A stretch of 64,000 nt of DNA from Gammaproteobacteria bacterium (GTDB lineage: Bacteria; Pseudomonadota; Gammaproteobacteria; Xanthomonadales; SZUA-36). Positions 29,109 through 38,956 of this stretch are shown in pieces. The position numbers and the translations under genes are program-made. Position 1 is the stretch's first letter. Every line of letters begins with the position of its first letter. The stretch lies in the NCBI GenBank assembly GCA_030431095.1, contig JAUIJU010000005.1, forward strand, positions 1-64,000. Reading direction: 5' to 3'. The notes under the pieces were generated by a model that worked only from the letters and a program-made list of their open reading frames with translations, was not told the DNA's origin and ran no database searches.

Positions 29109-30083
29109 ATGTCATTGCAACGTCTCCTGCACGCCATTTTTCTCATCGCGTTGCCGCTGGTGGTGGCCGCCTGGGGGCTGTCGCTGTTCAGCGCCGTCTT
29201 GCTGGTGTTGCTGGGTCTCGCCTGGCGCCAGCTGATCGTGCTGGCCGCGCTGATGAACCCGCCAGGCGGCCCGGAAGTGGTGCTGGAGACCATACAGAAC
29301 AGCCATTTCGCCGAAAAGGGCCGGTGGTGCCTGGACCGGCTTGGTGTGGACTACGTGGAAAAACCCTGGGCCGGCATCCTCGGCGTGTTTTTCAAGGGAC
29401 GCACTGTGCCCATGCTGACGGTGCGTACCGGGCGCACCCATGCCTCAATCTGCGAATCGTCCGAAATCCTGCGGTATCTCTATGGCCGGTACGCGGCCGA
29501 ACGCCCCGACAGGGCGGCTTTTCTCGAGCCGACGCCGGAACGACTGGACTGGGAACGGCGCCTGGACCGGTATGGCGCACACCTGCAGATCTGGGTGTAC
29601 CACCACCTGTTACGTGATCCCGCCGCGTGCAAAAGCGCCTGGGGGGCATACAGTCAACGCGTGCCCACTTGGCAGCGGTGGACCGTGCTCACACTCTACC
29701 CGGTGTTCGAGTGGTTCATCCGCAAGGCCTTCCAGCCTGACGAGGCGCACACGGCGAAGGCGGTCGAACGCATCGAGGCGCTCCTGCGAGACGTCGAGAC
29801 GCAGCTCGGTGATGGGCGCGCCCATTTGCTGGGCGGCGAAGCGCCGGATTTCACCGACATCACCCTCGCCAGCCTGTCGACCCTGTGGGCCTGGCCCGCC
29901 AATTTCGCCGGCGGACGCTACGATGCGGATCGACCGGGGCCGGACGCGTTGCCGGAGGGCCTGCAGGCAGACCGCCTGGAATGGCGGGAGCGGTACCCGT
30001 TGACAAGTGCCCACATCGATCGGCTGTATGCCGAGGAGCGCACTGTCACGGGGACCGACGCCCGCGAACCTGCTGCGGACTGA
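29109..30083 (+). CDS. Glutathione S-transferase family protein with N-terminal membrane segment
   Basis: N-terminal TM stretch, then NSHFAEKGRWCLDRLGVDYVEKPW...PMLTVRTGRTHASICESSEILRYLYGRY (thioredoxin-fold GST N domain). Confidence 0.75.
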   Translation: MSLQRLLHAIFLIALPLVVAAWGLSLFSAVLLVLLGLAWRQLIVLAALMNPPGGPEVVLETIQNSHFAEKGRWCLDRLGVDYVEKPWAGILGVFFKGRTVPMLTVRTGRTHASICESSEILRYLYGRYAAERPDRAAFLEPTPERLDWERRLDRYGAHLQIWVYHHLLRDPAACKSAWGAYSQRVPTWQRWTVLTLYPVFEWFIRKAFQPDEAHTAKAVERIEALLRDVETQLGDGRAHLLGGEAPDFTDITLASLSTLWAWPANFAGGRYDADRPGPDALPEGLQADRLEWRERYPLTSAHIDRLYAEERTVTGTDAREPAAD

Positions 30084-30112
30084 ATTCCCACGGGCAGGGC
30101 GGCGCGTCGCGC

Positions 30113-31783
30113 CTAGGACACCCCTTCCACGGATCCGTCCGGGTTGAGCCGCACCCTCAGCGCCTGCGGGCTTTTCGGCAGACCCGGCATGCGCAATATA
30201 CTGCCGGTCAGTACCACCAGGAAACCGGACCCCGCATTGAGCTGGATGTTGCGCACGGTCACCTGGAAATCACGCGGACGCCCGTGCAGCAGGGGATCAT
30301 CCGACAGGGAACTGGGCGCCTTGGCAATGCACACGGGCAAATGCGCCAGTCCCAGGCCTTCGATCATGTGCAGGTCCTTTTCCGCCTCCTTGCTGAAGGC
30401 CACGTCATCGGCGCCGTACATCTTCCGGCTCACCGACCGTACCTTCTCGTGTAGCGGCATGTCAGCTTCATACAGCGGTTTGAAGGGCCGGTTGCGCGCC
30501 ACCGATGCGATAACTGCCCGGGCCAGATCCGCCGAGCCCCGACCGCCCTCCGCATAGTGGCGTGACTCGGCGAAGGCGACGCCATGCGCCCCGGCACGTT
30601 CGGCGACCAGCGCGATCTCCTCGTCGGTGTCGGCCGCGAATCGGTTCAGGGTGACCACGGGAGACTTGTTGAACAGGCCGACGCTTTCGATGTGTTTGTC
30701 CAGGTTTTCCAACCCGGCGCGCACCGCGTCCCGGTCCGGTTCCTCGAGACGCGACTTGTTCTTGCCGCCGTGCAGTTTCAGGGCGCGGATGGTGGTCACC
30801 AGCACCACCGCATCCGGGTCCAGCCCGGCGCTGCGGCACTTGATGTCGAAAAACTTCTCGGCGCCCAGGTCGAAACCGAAGCCGGCTTCGGTGATGGTCC
30901 AGTCGGCGAACTGCATGGCCATGCGCGTGGCGAACACGCTGTTGCAGCCGTGTGCGATGTTGGCGAACGGGCCGCCGTGCAGGAACACCGGAACACCCTC
31001 GAGGGTCTGGACGAGATTGGGATGTACCGCGTCCCGCAACAGCGCCATCAGCGCACCGGTGATGCCGAGCTGCTTCACGTAAACCGGTTCACCGTCGTAG
31101 GTGAAGCCGATAAAGATGCGTTCCAGCCGGTCGTGCAGGTCGTCCAGGCTGTTGGCCAGGCAAAACACGGCCATGATTTCCGAGGCGGCGGTGATGTCGA
31201 ATCCCCCCTGGCGGGGCACGCCCTGCATCTTGCCGCCGAGGCCCAGCACGATGTTGCGCAGGCTGCGGTCATTCATGTCCATGCAACGGCGCCAGGTGAT
31301 GGTGCGCGGATCCAGGTTCAGCCCGTTGCCCTGGAACAGGGCGTTGTCGACCATGGCGGAGATCAGGTTGTTGGCGCTGGTGATCGCGTGGAAATCGCCG
31401 GTGAAGTGCAGGTTGATCCGGTCCGCCGGGGTGACCTGCGCGTAGCCGCCGCCGGTGGCGCCGCCCTTGATGCCGAACACCGGTCCGAGCGACGGTTCGC
31501 GCAGTGCGCAGCACACCGATTCGCCGATATGCGCCATCCCCTGCGCCAGGCCAATGGAGGTGGTTGTCTTGCCTTCACCCGCAGCGGTGGGCGTGGTGGC
31601 CGACACCAGCACCAGTCGCGGTGGGTCTGGACGTCGGCGTGGGGCGTCCAGTGCGTCGAGGTGCACCTTCATGATGTCGTTGCCGTAGGAAATCCGGTGG
31701 TCCGCCGTGACACCCAGCGTGTCGGCGACATCGGAAATCGGCGCCGACCGGGCCTGGCGGGCGATCTCGTGGTCTGTGAGCAT
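30113..31783 (-). CDS. fhs: Formate--tetrahydrofolate ligase
   Basis: LVLVSATTPTAAGEGKTTTSIGLAQGM; REPSLGPVFGIKGGATGGGYAQVTPADRINLHFTGDFHAITSANNL. Confidence 0.96.
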   Translation of the reverse strand: MLTDHEIARQARSAPISDVADTLGVTADHRISYGNDIMKVHLDALDAPRRRPDPPRLVLVSATTPTAAGEGKTTTSIGLAQGMAHIGESVCCALREPSLGPVFGIKGGATGGGYAQVTPADRINLHFTGDFHAITSANNLISAMVDNALFQGNGLNLDPRTITWRRCMDMNDRSLRNIVLGLGGKMQGVPRQGGFDITAASEIMAVFCLANSLDDLHDRLERIFIGFTYDGEPVYVKQLGITGALMALLRDAVHPNLVQTLEGVPVFLHGGPFANIAHGCNSVFATRMAMQFADWTITEAGFGFDLGAEKFFDIKCRSAGLDPDAVVLVTTIRALKLHGGKNKSRLEEPDRDAVRAGLENLDKHIESVGLFNKSPVVTLNRFAADTDEEIALVAERAGAHGVAFAESRHYAEGGRGSADLARAVIASVARNRPFKPLYEADMPLHEKVRSVSRKMYGADDVAFSKEAEKDLHMIEGLGLAHLPVCIAKAPSSLSDDPLLHGRPRDFQVTVRNIQLNAGSGFLVVLTGSILRMPGLPKSPQALRVRLNPDGSVEGVS

Positions 31784-31819
31784 GGCGTTCTCCCTGGCCG
31801 CCGATGACCGACGGTCGGC

Positions 31820-32113
31820 TCAGTTGTTGTTCGGCTTCGAGGCCTGTTCGTTGCGGAAACCCAGGTCGATGATTTCGGCGTAGAGTCCCACCGTGCGGGT
31901 GAACAGCCATGGATAGGCGGGGTAGATCTGCAGCAGTTCGAGGACTTCGCGGCTTTGCTGGCAGGACCGCTTGAGAAAAGCGATGTTGCTGTCGCTGAGG
32001 CGTTCGCCGCCCTGCACCCGTTCCAGCATCCGGCGTGTGCGGGGAAGGTTCTGGTCCACGTACTGACGCATCAGCACGGCCCAGGTATCCACGTTCAGTT
32101 CATCCGAGGTCAT
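31820..32113 (-). CDS. Small hypothetical protein upstream of fhs
   Basis: 97 aa ORF, 36 nt upstream of the fhs start on the same strand; no family recognised. Confidence 0.55.
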   Translation of the reverse strand: MTSDELNVDTWAVLMRQYVDQNLPRTRRMLERVQGGERLSDSNIAFLKRSCQQSREVLELLQIYPAYPWLFTRTVGLYAEIIDLGFRNEQASKPNNN

Positions 32114-32184
32114 TGAAACAACATAGCACCCCGGGATAAAAGATGTCTTTTACTTGGTCTGGACGTCGTCATGCGGCGCCGTGG

Positions 32185-33846
32185 TCAGAAATTTTCCGGC
32201 AGTATCAGGTCGCCCTCGGTGGCTTCGCCGGACACCCAGCGTTCGAGCGGTGTGCGGGGGCCGCCGGACGAATAGTTCCTGGCCGTTATCCACCAGATGT
32301 TCCAGCTGTCGTCGTCCGGGTTTCTGAGCGGCACCGCGAATTTGAATTCCTTCCACCGATAGGTCCAGGTTGTCTCGGTTCCTGACATCTTCAGGTCGCC
32401 GCCGGCCGTCAGTTCGGCATCGTCGATTTCGATCTCACTGTCTTCGCGTTCCCTTTCCACGATGTCCTTGGTGGTCAACACGATCGGTCCATGCTCACCG
32501 AACGCGTATTGTGGATTCTCAAGGATCGCTCGAGCGATGTCTTCGCGTTCATCGTCACGGGACTTCGGTTCGGGCAGTCGGGAACGCTCCAGGGCCAGGC
32601 TTCGGTTCGCGAGAAACGCCTCGCTGGCTTCTTCCGCCCGGCCCAGCAAGGCCTCAGCCCTCGGATTGTCGCGACCCAGGGCCTGGTCCAGGCTGATGGC
32701 CGAGCGCGCCGTGTCGACGATGCCACCGTAAAATTCCATGGCTTCTTCGCGTTGACCGTCAGCCAGGAACAGGTAGCGCTTGTCCGGTGCGGTGGGATCT
32801 TCCTGCCAGCGCACGTCCAGGCTTCGTTCAGCGGCCGTCATTTGCCGGTCCAGTTCGCCCGACATTTGTTCCACGTGCTCGCCGATGCGCCGCAGAGAGT
32901 CGCCTGCACCCGCCTGCAGGCGCGCAACGTCGTTGGCGTCGTACGGTGCGCCGGTCTGCGGGGTGCCGGGATTGTTGGGCAGCCAGGCCAGCGGCGCAAT
33001 GATCGCCAGCTGCTCAAGGTTGTGTTCCGCCACGGTGCGGGCCTTGCCCGCGGCATCCACCCAGGCCGTGGCCGCGTCGGGCGAGAACGGCGGATTCAGG
33101 GCGTCGGGCACCGGGTAGGTGGCCTGGTTCGCCTCGATCGTCGCCAGGGCTTGCTGTACGTCCCCCAGCTGCGCCAGCTGGTCCCTGGCGCGTTCGAACT
33201 CTGCGGACAGCGCTTCGCGTAAGGCCTCATATTCGGCACGGGCGGCCTGGACGTCAGGGTCATCGAGTTGGGGATAGCGCCCGAGGGCATCGGCAAATTG
33301 CTGCATGGACTTCTGGCGCGCCGCCACGATACCCGGGTCCTGGAGTTCGGAGGGGCCCGAAGTGACGATGCCTGCGCGCAGGCTGGCCATGTCGCGCGCC
33401 AGCTTCTTCACCTGCACGCGCTGGCCCGAGACCAGCGCGGGTGCATCGCCTGGTGCGGACGCCTGTTGTGCGGGCGCCATGGAAGCCGCCGCCGGTGCAG
33501 TCTCCGCCGATTCCGGGGATACGCCCGTCGCATCCTGTCCATCAGTGTCCGGATCGAGCAGCGTCCGCAGTTGCGCGTCGAGCGCCGCATAGGCCTGGTC
33601 GGTTTCTTTCCAGGACGGGTCTTCCCGATGAGACGAGGTTGCCAGCCGTTCGCGGGAGAGATCCATCAGCTTGAGGATCCGGTTGGCGTTGGCCGCGCGA
33701 CCAGGTGTCAGCCCGGCGGCTTGCGCCTGGTATTTCTCCAGGTCAATGCGGGCATTGCGAATCACGTCATCGGCAGGCTCGGCGGCCAGGGCGCCGCCTG
33801 CGAAAACCAGCGATACGATGATGCCCAGTACGGTTGAAAGCCGCAT
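32185..33846 (-). CDS. Large secreted hypothetical protein
   Basis: MRLSTVLGIIVSLVFAGGALAAEP signal peptide; long helical/Ala-rich body ending in a Trp-rich C-terminal segment (TWTYRWKEFKFAVPLRNPDDDSWNIWWITARNYSSGGPRTPLERWVSG). Confidence 0.7.
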   Translation of the reverse strand: MRLSTVLGIIVSLVFAGGALAAEPADDVIRNARIDLEKYQAQAAGLTPGRAANANRILKLMDLSRERLATSSHREDPSWKETDQAYAALDAQLRTLLDPDTDGQDATGVSPESAETAPAAASMAPAQQASAPGDAPALVSGQRVQVKKLARDMASLRAGIVTSGPSELQDPGIVAARQKSMQQFADALGRYPQLDDPDVQAARAEYEALREALSAEFERARDQLAQLGDVQQALATIEANQATYPVPDALNPPFSPDAATAWVDAAGKARTVAEHNLEQLAIIAPLAWLPNNPGTPQTGAPYDANDVARLQAGAGDSLRRIGEHVEQMSGELDRQMTAAERSLDVRWQEDPTAPDKRYLFLADGQREEAMEFYGGIVDTARSAISLDQALGRDNPRAEALLGRAEEASEAFLANRSLALERSRLPEPKSRDDEREDIARAILENPQYAFGEHGPIVLTTKDIVEREREDSEIEIDDAELTAGGDLKMSGTETTWTYRWKEFKFAVPLRNPDDDSWNIWWITARNYSSGGPRTPLERWVSGEATEGDLILPENF

Positions 33847-33853
33847 CGACCGG

Positions 33854-34249
33854 TCAGTACTCGAACTGGTATTCCTGGCCCTCGACCTCGGGGACGCCCT
33901 TCGGCTTGCAGTTATTCGGCGTGCAGTCCGTGGTGAATTTGTAGTTCTCGCAGGTGTCGGTGCACTGCAATGTGCAGATACAGGTGAACTTGTTGCCTTC
34001 CGAGTCGCTGCATTCCATCTCCACGTTGTTGTGCGTCGACGATGCGGTGCTCATGTTCTTCGTGGCGCAGCTTTTGCCCTCGTTCGGTCCGGCAACGTGG
34101 CCTTGCTTCTTGCCCTTGTAGGGCTTGAGTTTCAGCACGATCGGGTCGTTCTTTTTGGTTTTCGATTGGGCGGCGGCGTCGGTTGACGCGAGGCCCAGGG
34201 CCAGCGCCAGGGCGGCCAGGATTGCCAGGGTTGCTCTCATGACCTGCAC
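33854..34249 (-). CDS. Small secreted cysteine-rich hypothetical protein
   Basis: Signal peptide MRATLAILAALALALGLASTDAAA; mature part with eight Cys (KSCAT...MECSDSEGNKFTCICTLQCTDTCENYKFTTDCTPNNCKPKG); 7-nt gap to the next gene. Confidence 0.7.
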   Translation of the reverse strand: MQVMRATLAILAALALALGLASTDAAAQSKTKKNDPIVLKLKPYKGKKQGHVAGPNEGKSCATKNMSTASSTHNNVEMECSDSEGNKFTCICTLQCTDTCENYKFTTDCTPNNCKPKGVPEVEGQEYQFEY

Positions 34250-34276
34250 TCTTCCAGTGAGATGATGGGAGTCACC

Positions 34277-34305
34277 AGTCTATTCCTGTACAAAAAATAC
34301 TGCAA
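34277..34305 (-). promoter_or_regulatory. Putative sigma70-type promoter for the 34249->32185 gene pair
   Basis: On the minus strand TTGCAG-N17-TAGACT in an AT-rich patch. Confidence 0.5.
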
Positions 34306-34334
34306 TTTGCAGGGGGGCGATCACGACCGCGCGT

Positions 34335-35558
34335 TCAGTCGCCGTTCGGCAGCAGTCCGGCGCGCACCCGTGGCTGGCCCGATTCGGCATCGCGCTGGGT
34401 CCAGGTCAACATCAGGCGGCCGTCCACCAGGCTCAGCAGGCGGGGGAAGCCGCTGCCGCGGCCACCGTCCAGGGGGGTGACGTCGTGGCGGTTCAGCAGC
34501 TTGCCATCCGGGGAGAACCGCGCCAGGCGCATGACGCCCGCACCACCGGGTTGCGCCATCCACGACAGGGCGAAACCATCCCGCGTCCACGCCAGGTCCA
34601 CGCGACCCAGGGCCTGGCCCGCGTCCAGGGCGAGGGGTGCGGCGAATTCGCGCCCACCGTTATCGGAAAGGGCCAGGTGAATTTTCGGCACACCCCCGGC
34701 CAGGGTGAACCAGGCCACTACGACCTTCCTGCCTCTCGCGAGCACGGCCGGGCCATTGACCGGGCAACCCTCGATGCGCCAGCCGTCGTGGTGGACGGTG
34801 ACCGGGTCGGACCAGCCGTCCGGCGATTGCCGCACCAGGCTGATATCACGGATTTCCGATTCGTCGCGATCCCGGTAGACCACCACGGCGCCTTCGTCCG
34901 TCAAGGCGGCATCGGTGCCACAACAGTCGCAGACCCGGGCGTCGAGCCGGGATGGCCGTTGAACCCGGCCATCGGAACCAACCACGGCCGTTCGCAGCGT
35001 CATGGCGCCGGCGTGTCCGTGGTGTCCGGACGAGGCGTCCAGGGGGTCGGGCCGCGTATCCCGGCCGTCCAGCCACGCCATGCCGACGAATGCATCACCG
35101 GCCACGAAAGTGCTGACGAAACCGTGTTCGGTCAGGGTGCCGTCGGCGTGCGGGGAAAAGGGCGGGGACCAGCCGGCGACCCCGTCCGTGCTGATGCTGG
35201 CGAAAACATCGTAGGCGTAGGCGCCCTGGCCGCTGCGCTGCAGCCAGTGCGCCAGCCAGGTGCCGTTCGGCAGCACGATCAGCCCGGGCGTGTCCGCCCA
35301 GTTGACGAAAAAGTCCGGGTTTCGGGCGATCTCACGGGCCGGGCCGAAGCGGTCCCCGTCGAACGTGGCGTACAGCAGGCGGTGGGCGTCGCCATCACCC
35401 TCCAGCCAGCTCAGGATCGCCTGGCCGTCGCCGTCGGCCGCCAGCCGCGGCGCGAGGCTCGGCGCGCCGGCCGGCAGCTCGAGCTCGTCCAGGTGATCGG
35501 CTTGCGCCGCTTGTTGGGTCAGCAGGCCACAGAGCAGGCCCAGGGTCAGTTTGCGCAT
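34335..35558 (-). CDS. Secreted BNR/sialidase-like beta-propeller protein
   Basis: MRKLTLGLLCGLLTQQAAQA signal; repeats such as DVFASISTDGVAGWSPPFSPH and KIHLALSDNGGREFAAPLAL (BNR/Asp-box-like). Confidence 0.65.
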   Translation of the reverse strand: MRKLTLGLLCGLLTQQAAQADHLDELELPAGAPSLAPRLAADGDGQAILSWLEGDGDAHRLLYATFDGDRFGPAREIARNPDFFVNWADTPGLIVLPNGTWLAHWLQRSGQGAYAYDVFASISTDGVAGWSPPFSPHADGTLTEHGFVSTFVAGDAFVGMAWLDGRDTRPDPLDASSGHHGHAGAMTLRTAVVGSDGRVQRPSRLDARVCDCCGTDAALTDEGAVVVYRDRDESEIRDISLVRQSPDGWSDPVTVHHDGWRIEGCPVNGPAVLARGRKVVVAWFTLAGGVPKIHLALSDNGGREFAAPLALDAGQALGRVDLAWTRDGFALSWMAQPGGAGVMRLARFSPDGKLLNRHDVTPLDGGRGSGFPRLLSLVDGRLMLTWTQRDAESGQPRVRAGLLPNGD

Positions 35559-35610
35559 TGGGGCATTGTGACGGTGTGGCCGCGACGGTGACAGGCGCCC
35601 TGGTGGCGGT

Positions 35611-36930
35611 CTATGCGCGGGCCTTGCGTTCGATGTCGGCCAGCTTCTCGCGAATGCGGATTTCCAGTCCGCGATCCACCGGGTGGTAGTACCTTGTCGG
35701 CGGCATGCCGTCCGGAAAATAGTTTTCACCATGGGCAACGCCGTCTTCCTCGTCGTGGGCATGGCGATAGCCGTCGCCATGGCCGAGGTCTTTCATCAGC
35801 CGTGTCGGGGCATTGCGCAGGTGCATGGGCACGTCCAGCGAGCCACGTGACCTGGCGTCTTCCATGGCGGCGGCGAAAGCGGTGTAAACGGCATTGCTTT
35901 TCGGCGCGCAGGCCAGGTAGACCACCGCCTGGGCGATGGCCAGTTCACCCTCGGGGCTGCCCAGTCGCCGGAACACGTCCCAGGCGCTCTGCGTCACCTG
36001 CAGGGCGCGGGGGTCGGCGTTGCCGATGTCCTCGGAGGCCACCCTCACCAGCCGACGGGCCACGTACAGCGGGTCGCAGCCGCCGTCCAGCATCCGCGCC
36101 AGCCAGTACAGCGCGGCGTCGGGGTCAGTGCCTCGTATGGATTTGTGCAGCGCTGACACCTGATCGTAGAACGCGTCGCCGCCCTTGTCGAAACGGCGCC
36201 GGGCTCCAGCGGCGACTTCGCGGACGTTTTCATCGCTGATGCGGCCTTCACCGGACAGGTCGGCGGCCAGTGCCAGCAGGTTCAGGGCGCGCCGTGCGTC
36301 GCCGTCGGCGGCCCGGGCGATCTGGCCAAGCGCCTGTTCGCTGATGGCATAGCGGCCCGCCAGGCCGCGTTCCTCATCCGCCAGCGCGCGGCGAAGCACC
36401 GCGGCCAGGTCCTGCTCGTCCAGGGACCTGAGCACGTAAACCCGGGCCCGGGAATGGAGCGCGTTGTTCAGCTCGAACGACGGGTTTTCGGTGGTGGCGC
36501 CGATAAAGACCAGAGTGCCGTCTTCGACCCAGGGGAGAAAGGCGTCCTGTTGCGACTTGTTGAACCGGTGAACCTCGTCCAGGAACAGCACGGTGCCACG
36601 TTGCGAGACCTCGCGGTGGCGTTCCGCATCGGCCACCGCGGCCCGAATGTCCTTGACACCCGCCATGACCGCGGACAGTGCAATGAAGTGCGAGTCGGTG
36701 GTGGTTGCGATCATTCGCGACAGGGTCGTCTTGCCGGTGCCGGGCGGGCCCCAGAAGATCATCGAGTGGGCCCGGCCCTCGGCAATGGCGCGGGGCAGGG
36801 GTTTGCCGTCCGCCAGGAGATGACGCTGGCCGAAGAACTCTTCCAGCGTGGTCGGGCGCATGCGATCCGCCAGGGGCCGGTGTCGGTTTTTCGTCTGGCC
36901 CCCGGATTGGCTGGCGAAGAGGTCGCTCAC
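35611..36930 (-). CDS. rarA: Replication-associated recombination protein A (MgsA/RarA AAA+ ATPase)
   Basis: [96 protein letters not shown]. Confidence 0.95.
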   Translation of the reverse strand: MSDLFASQSGGQTKNRHRPLADRMRPTTLEEFFGQRHLLADGKPLPRAIAEGRAHSMIFWGPPGTGKTTLSRMIATTTDSHFIALSAVMAGVKDIRAAVADAERHREVSQRGTVLFLDEVHRFNKSQQDAFLPWVEDGTLVFIGATTENPSFELNNALHSRARVYVLRSLDEQDLAAVLRRALADEERGLAGRYAISEQALGQIARAADGDARRALNLLALAADLSGEGRISDENVREVAAGARRRFDKGGDAFYDQVSALHKSIRGTDPDAALYWLARMLDGGCDPLYVARRLVRVASEDIGNADPRALQVTQSAWDVFRRLGSPEGELAIAQAVVYLACAPKSNAVYTAFAAAMEDARSRGSLDVPMHLRNAPTRLMKDLGHGDGYRHAHDEEDGVAHGENYFPDGMPPTRYYHPVDRGLEIRIREKLADIERKARA

Positions 36931-37346
36931 TTCGGCTGATCGGCTTCGACGATTGCGTAGCTGGTGGTGAACGTCGCCAGCGCTTTGAGCTGGGCGGAGG
37001 CCGAGCAGTATTTTTCCATCGCCAGGTCGATGGCGCGCGCTACCTTTTTCGGATCCACGCTGACGCCGCGCACCACGAAATGCAGGTCCACCGCAGTGTA
37101 GTAGCGCGGCATTTCATCACGCCGGACCCCGCCGACCTCGACATGGGCATCCATGACGTTCTGCCGGCCCTTTTTCAGAATCATGACCAGGTCGATGGCG
37201 GCACAGCCCGCGGTGCCCAGCAGGAGCATTTCCATGGGCGACATGCCGACCTTTTTGTCGCCGTCCATGACGATCGAATGCCCGCTGCCCGCGGTTCCGA
37301 TGAAGCTGAGGTCTCCCGACCACGTCACGGTGTTGTCTCGTTGCAC
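36927..37346 (-). CDS. OsmC family protein
   Basis: [45 protein letters not shown] typical OsmC Cys region; ATGA overlap with rarA. Confidence 0.88.
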   Translation of the reverse strand: MQRDNTVTWSGDLSFIGTAGSGHSIVMDGDKKVGMSPMEMLLLGTAGCAAIDLVMILKKGRQNVMDAHVEVGGVRRDEMPRYYTAVDLHFVVRGVSVDPKKVARAIDLAMEKYCSASAQLKALATFTTSYAIVEADQPK

Positions 37347-37483
37347 GGCGGTTTCCGGGTAAGCGTGAAATCGCGGCCCATGGTACGGGCCGTACGGGGC
37401 CCTGTCACGGCCCGGGTGGGGAATTTCCGACCTTCAGCGCCCGGGATTGTTCGCGCGGCGAAGCACGGGCATAGTGGCGTTTC

Positions 37484-38956
37484 ATGGCCCACCTTCAACG
37501 CAACCTTGGCCTGACCGGCCTGACGGCCACCGGTATTTGCGCGATGCTCGGCGCCTCGATCAACGTGGTGCCATTCATGGTGCATCGGAGCGTCCCCGGA
37601 ATCGGCGCCTGGGTGTTGCCGGCCTTCGCCTTCGCCGCGCTGCCGGCCCTGCTGGCGGCATTCGCCTACGGTGCACTGGCTTCGGCCATGCCCCGCGCGG
37701 GCGGCAGCTACCTGTACGCCAGTCGTGGACTCAGCCCCTACCTGGGATTTATCGCGAGTTTCTCCCAGTGGTTTGGACTGTCCATCGTCATCGGCGTCAT
37801 CGCTTACGTGATCGTTCCTTTTCTGCGGGATATCGCCGCTGCGCTGGGCTGGCTGGAGACGGCCGCCCTGCTGGAAACCGGCTGGATGCGGGTCGGCGTG
37901 GCCCTGGCCCTGATCTGGGTTTTCGTCGCGGTCAACCTGCGCGGACTGCGGGCCTACGCTCGGACCCTGGTGCCGATGATGCTGCTGATGTTCGCGCTGG
38001 GCGCGATCGTGGTGATCGCCGGATTTGTTTTTGACCACGGGGACTTCGCACGGTCGTTGCAGTTGCGGGAGCAGCGGGTGCTGGCGCCACGGCCACCGGC
38101 CGGTTTCGACCTGGTCACGTTCTGTTCAGCCGCCGCGCTGCTGTTTTCCAGCTTCATCGGTTTCGACGCCATCGCCCAGGCCGGGGGCGAGGCGCGTAAC
38201 CCGTCGCGGTCCCTGCCGCTGGCCATCCTGCTGGCGATCGGCTCGGTGGGCGCGTTTTACTTTTTGTTCGCCGGGGCGGTGTACCACGCGGTGCCGTGGT
38301 GGTTCGTGGCGGAAGCGGCCCTGGCGCGCGACATCACCGCGCCGGGCCTGCTCACCTACCTGTTGCCGGCCGGGCTCGGCGTTGCGATCCTGGCCGGCGC
38401 CGCGATCGCGCTGATCAATGACCTGCCGGCGATGCTGCTGTCGGTGTCACGATTGATGTTCGCCTGGGCCGAGGACGGCATTTTTCCGCCCGGCGTGGCG
38501 CGGGTGCACCCGCGGTTTCACACGCCCCATCGGGCGCTGGGGTTGAGTGGCCTGATCGCCAGCATCGGTGTTCTCGGTAGCCATTTCGCCGGAGATTTTT
38601 TTCTCGGTATCGATATCATGGTCACCGCCATGCTGGTCAACTTCCTGCTCATGTGCCTGACCCTCTTGTGCCTGTCGCGGGTCAATCCGTTGCTGGCGAA
38701 GCGAATGACCCTGTTGCGTCGCGACGGGCCGCGCATGACGGTGGGCGTTGCGGGCGTGATCCTGCTGTCCGGGTTTCTCGTCGTGCACGTGGGCAAGGAC
38801 CTGGCCGTCGAGCGCACCGCCTGGTATTTCCACTCCACCTGGGTGTGGTTGCTGGTCATGGGGCTGGGCTCCACCGTCTACCTGTTGCGGTGGCTGGCGT
38901 TGCGACGTTCCGGCGTCGATCTGCAGCGGCGCTTCCAGAGCCTGCCGGAAGACTGA
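37484..38956 (+). CDS. APC superfamily amino acid permease
   Basis: LGLTGLTATGICAMLGASINVVPFMVHRSVPGIGAWVLPAFAFAALPALLAAFAYGALASAMPRAGGSYLYASRGLSPYLGFIASF. Confidence 0.88.
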   Translation: MAHLQRNLGLTGLTATGICAMLGASINVVPFMVHRSVPGIGAWVLPAFAFAALPALLAAFAYGALASAMPRAGGSYLYASRGLSPYLGFIASFSQWFGLSIVIGVIAYVIVPFLRDIAAALGWLETAALLETGWMRVGVALALIWVFVAVNLRGLRAYARTLVPMMLLMFALGAIVVIAGFVFDHGDFARSLQLREQRVLAPRPPAGFDLVTFCSAAALLFSSFIGFDAIAQAGGEARNPSRSLPLAILLAIGSVGAFYFLFAGAVYHAVPWWFVAEAALARDITAPGLLTYLLPAGLGVAILAGAAIALINDLPAMLLSVSRLMFAWAEDGIFPPGVARVHPRFHTPHRALGLSGLIASIGVLGSHFAGDFFLGIDIMVTAMLVNFLLMCLTLLCLSRVNPLLAKRMTLLRRDGPRMTVGVAGVILLSGFLVVHVGKDLAVERTAWYFHSTWVWLLVMGLGSTVYLLRWLALRRSGVDLQRRFQSLPED

